Positions 59,234 to 64,000 of a stretch of DNA of 64,000 bases are shown here, piece by piece. The stretch's first letter is position 1. Each line of letters opens with the position of its first letter. Made by a program: the position numbers and the translations under genes. The notes beneath the pieces are model-generated. The model was not told the origin of the DNA and ran no database searches. It saw nothing but the letters and a program-made list of their open reading frames with translations. The DNA comes from Halisarca cf. caerulea (taxonomy: Eukaryota; Porifera; Demospongiae; Chondrillida; Halisarcidae): NCBI GenBank assembly GCA_963170055.1, contig CAUJGJ010000083.1, positions 1,164,101 to 1,228,100 of the forward strand, in the 5' to 3' direction.

Positions 59234-59356
59234 CTTTCTCTACAGCATATCGGTAAAGTGAACATCGAAATTCTCCCGCAGCAGCAACAAGCGATCAATT
59301 TTATCCTCTCAGGACGCGATACGGCGATTTGCTTGCCGACTGGTTTCCGTCCGTAA
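59234..59356 (+). pseudogene. RecQ-like helicase fragment (motif 0 to motif I), truncated
   Basis: After a plausible acceptor (TTTCTCTACAG, ending 59244) the plus strand reads VNIEILPQQQQAINFILSGR then DTAICLPTGF and stops after RP. LxxxQQxAI...GRDxxxxLPTGxGKS is the nucleotide-binding start of RecQ-family DNA helicases. Here the sequence breaks exactly where GKS should follow, and a hairpin element begins 16 bases later. The rest of the helicase is not present downstream. Exons upstream of 59244 are uncertain. Confidence 0.65.
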
Positions 59357-59371
59357 AAGCCATATCTATGA

Positions 59372-59414
59372 ACTAGTGCCACTCTGCTTCTTCCAGAAGC
59401 AGAGTGGCACTAGT
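59372..59414. repeat. Perfect hairpin next to the helicase fragment
   Basis: ACTAGTGCCACTCTGCTTCT, three-base loop, then its exact reverse complement. It sits between the broken helicase motif I and the minus-strand unknown frame. Confidence 0.9.
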
Positions 59415-59782
59415 CATACTTCCAAAGCTAATGTCCTTGCTTGTAGTGTGCTGTCATCGGTCTCAGATTCCCGAACAGGCTCAGTTAAAGGGGAGAGAGG
59501 ATTGTTGTTCTGTGCCAGTGGCCGAACTGCAATTGCTTTGTACGGTGCAGGCTCTCCTGGACCAGCGCTGAGACTGAGAGACCGCACTGAGCGATTTGCA
59601 ATTGGTACAGTTAAAGTGGATTGAGCTCCAGTTGGAGAAGTACTATGCAACAAGTAGGTGGCGTCTGGCAGTGAATCGACGGGTGATGGTTTTATTCTAG
59701 GAGAATGGTATCTTTTTCCATGGCTGAAGAATAATTGGACCTTTCTGATGTTTTCTTTAATAGCCACCTTATCTCGCTTCAC
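59414..59782 (-). CDS. Unknown 122-codon open frame, related to the fragment at 55254-55440
   Basis: Starts MKRDKVAIKENIRKVQLFFS and continues through SPVDSLPDATYLLHS to a serine- and proline-rich part (RSVRSLSLSAGPGEP). The first 45 residues match the minus-strand segment at 55280-55390, so the segment has been duplicated. I recognise no family. It could be an exon of a repeat-borne gene (the end TLALEV runs to the hairpin) or a chance frame. There is a signal of coding in that two diverged copies keep the same frame over the shared part. Confidence 0.35.
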   Translation of the reverse strand: MKRDKVAIKENIRKVQLFFSHGKRYHSPRIKPSPVDSLPDATYLLHSTSPTGAQSTLTVPIANRSVRSLSLSAGPGEPAPYKAIAVRPLAQNNNPLSPLTEPVRESETDDSTLQARTLALEV

Positions 59783-59945
59783 TTCGCTTCACTTCGAAAG
59801 CTGAACCACGCAACATCAAAGAGAATTATCTAAGTGCTACTAATTAGCGGCTATATTGTTTACAAAAGCGATTGTTGCTGGACCCACGTTTCTTCCCTTC
59901 CGCCCTCGGCGCTTGTACGTACGTGGGTCACAGCTGGCTGGACTA
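59660..59945. repeat. Second copy of the 55.25-55.95 kb segment, without the 92-base foldback
   Basis: 59660-59800 matches 55268-55405 (TAGGAGAATGGTATCTTTTT, CTTTCTGATGTTTTCTTTAA), and 59799-59888 matches 55703-55788 plus 55890 onward (GCTGAACCACGCAACATCAA, ATTGTTTACAAAAGCGATTG). Direct orientation, about 4 kb apart. The intervening 55405-55700 part is missing in this copy. Confidence 0.85.
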
Positions 59946-60017
59946 AGTCGGACGTGGCCAGACCGAATTCCTCCAAGCAGCTGCAAATGGAGGAATTCGG
60001 TCTGGCCACGTCAGACT
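59946..60017. repeat. Hairpin related to the 100-base palindrome, upstream of gene 6
   Basis: GACGTGGCCAGACCGAATTC CTCC and GGAGGAATTCGGTCTGGCCA CGTC are perfect 24-base arms around a 14-base loop. Same arm sequence as 38478-38577. It lies 104 bases before the gene 6 start codon. Confidence 0.9.
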
Positions 60018-60120
60018 AGTCTGGATATGAAACTAACGCATGTAACGAGACTATTGTAAATATCATAGATAATCTATATACTTGGCATATAGCTGCAGTC
60101 GAGCTTAAGCTTATAAGCCT

Positions 60121-63100
60121 ATGGCAGAGAATTCGCCCCGTTACAGTGCTGGGACGTTTCCTCGACTTACTGGAGAATATGGAGTGGGTATTTGTGACGT
60201 ACTACCGAGTTTAAACGGAGAAGAGCCACTATTGATAAGACTGTTTTATCCAACTATGAAAAAACCTCACGAAGTTCAGCAGTCGGAGTTGTATCTACCC
60301 GAGCCAAGTAGCCTGTATCGATACACGAAATCCTTCATGCTGGCCCATGGGGCTATGCCCAGTTTCTTAGCAGCTCCAATGGCTTATGTTGCGAGCTATC
60401 TCTCAAGTGAGCGTGGTTTGTGTTATATACATTTTTTTCACGTCTTTCAGTAGGGTAAACTGGGGTAACTTGGAACAGAGCCTGAATCTTTTACAGTGCT
60501 ATGATTAAGCTGCCCAGCCTTACTTGCTACTGCTGAATACTCCATTCATGGAGACATTACTGATCCAATATAGTACCTGTAGCTTATACTATTGAAGTTG
60601 CTTTTACTAGCCCGTTCCAAGTTACCCAGCCATTCCAAGTTACCCCTCAATATCCTGCAACAACAGGCCATGCAATTTTATGTGGTAATTGAGGGTGTAC
60701 CTCTTGAAAGAAATATGAGCATTTTGTCCAGAATTGCAAAGGGAGGAGACTGCCTATGATACCTTCATAAATTTCTCATAAGACCACACCCCTCATGTAT
60801 ATGACAGTAGGCTGGCCATTATACAAATCTGTTCGTAATGGGCTGACCAACCATGCCAAGAAATATTATAATTTTTATTTGGTCCAAGCGGGCATTTATC
60901 GATACTAACTGTAACCCAGTCCTAGAACACCTCAACAGTTAGGGTTTACAAGTGATAAACGTCCATGCCAAACAGTCGTTTTCGGTCGGGCCAAATTTTC
61001 CTTGACAGGACCACTTATATAGAAATACAGAACTTACGTACCACTATAGCGCATTTTGCTCTAACAGAATTTCCTGACCAAGCAACACACACAATCGTGA
61101 ACGACCCACTAAAGCATCAGATTTTTCTGACAGCCAATGTGGTACATCGTGTAATGTATTGGCATACAGTGGAACTCTCTTAACATGAAACTCAAAGGAT
61201 TGGTGCAATATGTTCCTTTTATCAGAATTTCATGTTAAAACCATCTGAAATGCTAGGTCCGTTGAAGGGGACAGTTGCTGCTTTTATGTCAACCAAAAAT
61301 TTGTGTTAAGCGATTTAAAAGAATTCGATTTGTGTTAACACGGTTCCACATGCATGCATGAAATATAGCACCCAGCGTGTTTTACTGCCATTGCCCTAAG
61401 CTTTGTTGTAGCCAGTAATTTGTTGTTACAGTGTTTGTTATAGGTGTGCTCCATTGTACATGGTGCATATGTCTGTATAATAATGTTATATATGTATATG
61501 GATCATCTACAATCCCCCCCCCCCCTCACTCTGTGAGTGTCTCCACTACCTTTTCTACAGATTTTCGACTGCCTGCTATTCTCCATGCTCCTCTACTGGA
61601 AGGTAAACAATTTCCCGTTGTTGTGTTCTCTCACGGTTTGATGGGTTATAGAGGTGGATCTTCGACATCCTTTCTAAGTGATCTTGCATCTCATGGCTAC
61701 ATCGTAGCAGCTGTGGAGCATAAGTAAATGGCAACTATTCAAATTATTCCATTTTAAAGGGATTGTGACGTACTTGTGTAATCCCCATCAGAGATGGTTC
61801 TGCCTGCTTGTCTTACACCAAGACCAAATCTGAGAACACAGAAGGAGGTGAACCAGTCTGGGAGGATAAGTGGATAGAGTATGTCAAAACCGACATTCAT
61901 GCTTTACCTCTGCGATATGACCAGGTACAATACTTCACAGTACACACTGATTTAGTCCATGTTTGTCATTAACTCTCATTTTGGAATATTTTCTCGTGTG
62001 TAGGATTACTAGTTTGAGTCACCTTCATGTACTGTTTACCCTAGGTAAAGCAAAGAGCTTCTGAACTTAGTTTGGCACTGGATTTTCTGACAACTCTCAA
62101 TAAAGGAGACAACTTTAGAGATCTTTGGAGTATTGAGTATGACTTCAGCCCATTTAAGGTACAGTGATACATCTCTAATCGACATTCAATTGGGCTTGAA
62201 AAAAGTGGCAGATTGGGATGTTATCGGATTATATGGAGTGCCTCTTGACATACTTTAATATGGTGACTGGACTATACATAAGATAGTCGGTCGACAGTTT
62301 AGAGAGAATGTTGGATTACAAAGGTTTCACTGTATATATGTATGTCTGTAAAGTTTGCTAAATTCCCTCATTCAGTATACAAAATAATTTGTTTATTCTA
62401 TAGGACAGAATTGATCTGGATCATGTTGTTGCAATGGGCCTTTCCTTTGGTGGTCCTACCACTGTCGTGGCACTAGCGAATGACCTCAGATTCAGGTACG
62501 ACATTGCACCATGTATGAGCATGTGTAGAAAGTAATTTGACAACACACAAGTGTCTTTATCGTTCTATCTTTCTTCCACAGGGCTAGCTATATATATAGT
62601 TAACCGCATTATCCATTTCCATCCTTAAAGATGTGGTGTAGCCCTTGATTCATGGATGTTCCCTGTGTACGATGAAGTGTATGATCTGGTGAAGACACCT
62701 CTTGTGTTCATCAATGCTCCCAATTTCCAATGGGCGCGTAATGTAAAGTGCATGATGAAGCTTGTCAAGGAATCTGAAGAGAGAGGTATGTATGTCGCTG
62801 ATTCCCTTGCATAAGGGATCCATTTCTTCCATGATATATCTCTTGTTATCTGTAGGAAATTCCTTCAGTCAGATTTTCACTATCAGGTACATACAGTAAC
62901 AGATAATGTTGGAGGATTTACTATTAATAGTTTTGATTTGGGACTTTATATACAGCAAGGTGCTAGTCAGCCAAGTGGCTGACCTAAGTCAACTTCGGTC
63001 AGTCATTTAAAATTTGAGTTTATATGACAAATGTCACATGCAGATTGCTGTTTCTAGCCCTGCTGTCCACAGCTCAATCATGGAATGGGTATAAGCCCCT

Positions 63101-63743
63101 TATATCATGTCTTTTTGGTCTTTTTGTCTTTTCCCCTTATATCATGTCTTTTTGGGTATAAGCCCCTTATATCATGTCTTTTTGGGATAAATGTAATTTG
63201 TCTGCTTTCCCTTGTACTTTACACTTTCCTGACTCTAGAGTCATGACTTGAGGTATTATGTAACTGTTGAGATTGTCAGGTTGTTCATTTGACTGTACAT
63301 GTATTGGTTGATAGTGTGCTGTCCAGTGAACAGGTGTTGTATAGTCGTTTAGGTTGTTTCTGTGTCCTTTGTGTTGTGTGTCTGCCTTTGCAGAGGGAGT
63401 ACTCATCTCTCACTTACTGATATGCCGTTTATGATGCCATCGTATATTATGAAAAAGATGGGGTATTATTCACCTGATGCAGACGTTTATGAAGTGTTTG
63501 ATGCCAGTTTACAACTCATGTATGCTTTCCTGAACCGCCACCTCTGGAATGGTAGGTAGAGTATCCAGTAGGAGCACTGCACCATGATGGTGTTATCTTG
63601 TACATGTTCTGTTTGTAGATCCCTCACCTCAGCCCATCCTAGATGGTGGGGAGGGTCAACACAGACTGGTCATGAGTGGAACGAATCTTGACCTATCAGG
63701 TCCTGATGAAGGGTGGATAGATCCACTTACTAGATATAATTGA
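60121..63743 (+). CDS. PLA2G7/PAFAH2-like: Platelet-activating-factor acetylhydrolase-like lipase, array gene 6 (9 exons, 418 aa)
   Basis: Exons: 60121-60406, 61561-61723, 61792-61924, 62045-62158, 62404-62495, 62631-62785, 62856-62886, 63394-63551, 63619-63743 (1257 bases, GT-AG). Exon 1 has [20 protein letters not shown] and [15 protein letters not shown], very close to gene 5. Exon 2 has one extra codon ([20 protein letters not shown]). The nucleophile elbow reads GLSFGGPTT: the Ser is kept, but the His just before it, invariant in the other five copies and in vertebrate PAF acetylhydrolases (GHSFGG), is Leu, and a Pro follows the glycines. The Asp ([16 protein letters not shown]) and His ([10 protein letters not shown]) are kept. 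Exon 7 reads [10 protein letters not shown] and lacks the Cys of the others. The tail is [14 protein letters not shown]. No signal peptide is seen. A MITE begins three bases into intron 4. Confidence 0.9.
61167..61351. mobile_element. pogo-like MITE in intron 1 of gene 6
   Basis: CAGTGGAACTCTCTTAACAT and the right end GTGTTAACACGGTTCCACATG are imperfect inverted partners, with TA before the left end. The words CATGAAA/TTTCATG occur inside. Confidence 0.5.
62162..62332. mobile_element. pogo-like MITE inserted at the donor of intron 4 of gene 6
   Basis: CAGTGATACATCTCTAATCG... ends ...GGATTACAAAGGTTTCACTG with TA on both flanks. It is a diverged copy of the 17771-17931 element (shared CATACTTTAATATGG and GTCGGA/ATGTTGGATTA words). 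The left TA is part of the donor: the exon ends AAG, then GT, then A, and the element begins at the fourth intron base. Confidence 0.82.
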
Positions 63744-64000
63744 CAATAATTTCTTACTGTAGTCTGAACAGATTACAAAATCATAATTTTGTATAGTAGT
63801 GTGTATATTTCCATGTATTTGATCCAATTGGGTGGTTTCTGTTAAATATGATGTATTCAGTGGTTTGAGAATAATAGTGATGTAATCTACACTGGTCAAC
63901 CATCTGCATTTCAATTATTGTAATTTTTTAACTGAAAGCTTCAGAGTTTACACTGAACTTATGATAAAGGCAGTATAATGTTCACTATATACACAAATGT
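63744..64000. other. 3' flank of gene 6 to the window end
   Basis: AT-rich non-coding sequence. Nothing recognised. Confidence 0.5.

Overview
This is nuclear DNA from an invertebrate animal. The genes are intron-rich with GT-AG splicing, the sequence between them is AT-rich and full of microsatellites, minisatellites, short inverted-repeat transposons and decayed LINE fragments, and there is no bacterial-style operon. The retroelement protein fragments and the many very small foldback elements resemble those of early-branching animals. A demosponge such as Amphimedon is my best guess, from memory of such genomes and not proven here.

Left part (1-10.1 kb, minus strand): most of a gene for anaphase-promoting complex subunit 2 (ANAPC2, a cullin-family scaffold). 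It starts at 10106 and runs off the left edge. Fifteen coding segments can be placed, one of them a tentative 10-base microexon. Three of its introns are largely filled by minisatellites with 27-, 29- and 42-base units, and one of those arrays is interrupted by a 1240-base DNA transposon with 33-base inverted ends.

Middle and right (13-63.7 kb, plus strand): a head-to-tail array of six apparently intact nine-exon genes for platelet-activating-factor acetylhydrolase / group VII-VIII phospholipase A2 (PLA2G7/PAFAH2 family), at 13075, 22216, 29533, 38592, 47443 and 60121, plus a broken 3' copy at 27601-28509. All six have the same exon phases and almost the same exon sizes. They encode 405-428 residues without a visible signal peptide and keep the Ser-Asp-His triad, with the nucleophile elbow GxSxG in exon 5, Asp in exon 6 and His at the start of exon 8. 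Genes 2, 3 and the broken copy form one subgroup and genes 4, 5 and 6 another; gene 1 is closer to the second. Introns 1-7 differ greatly, but the 67-base last intron is nearly identical in all seven copies.

Between and inside these genes lie many mobile-element remnants: pogo/Tigger-like TA-flanked MITEs (one with a readable transposase DNA-binding domain), hAT-like MITEs with 8-base target duplications, foldback hairpins (one a perfect 100-base palindrome 14 bases before a start codon), LINE 3' ends, a RecQ-helicase fragment and a locally duplicated promoter-like block at 54.9-60 kb. I saw no tRNA, rRNA or CRISPR array. The most notable observations are the tandem lipase array with its homogenised 3' end and the transposon insertions that have landed exactly at promoters and splice sites.
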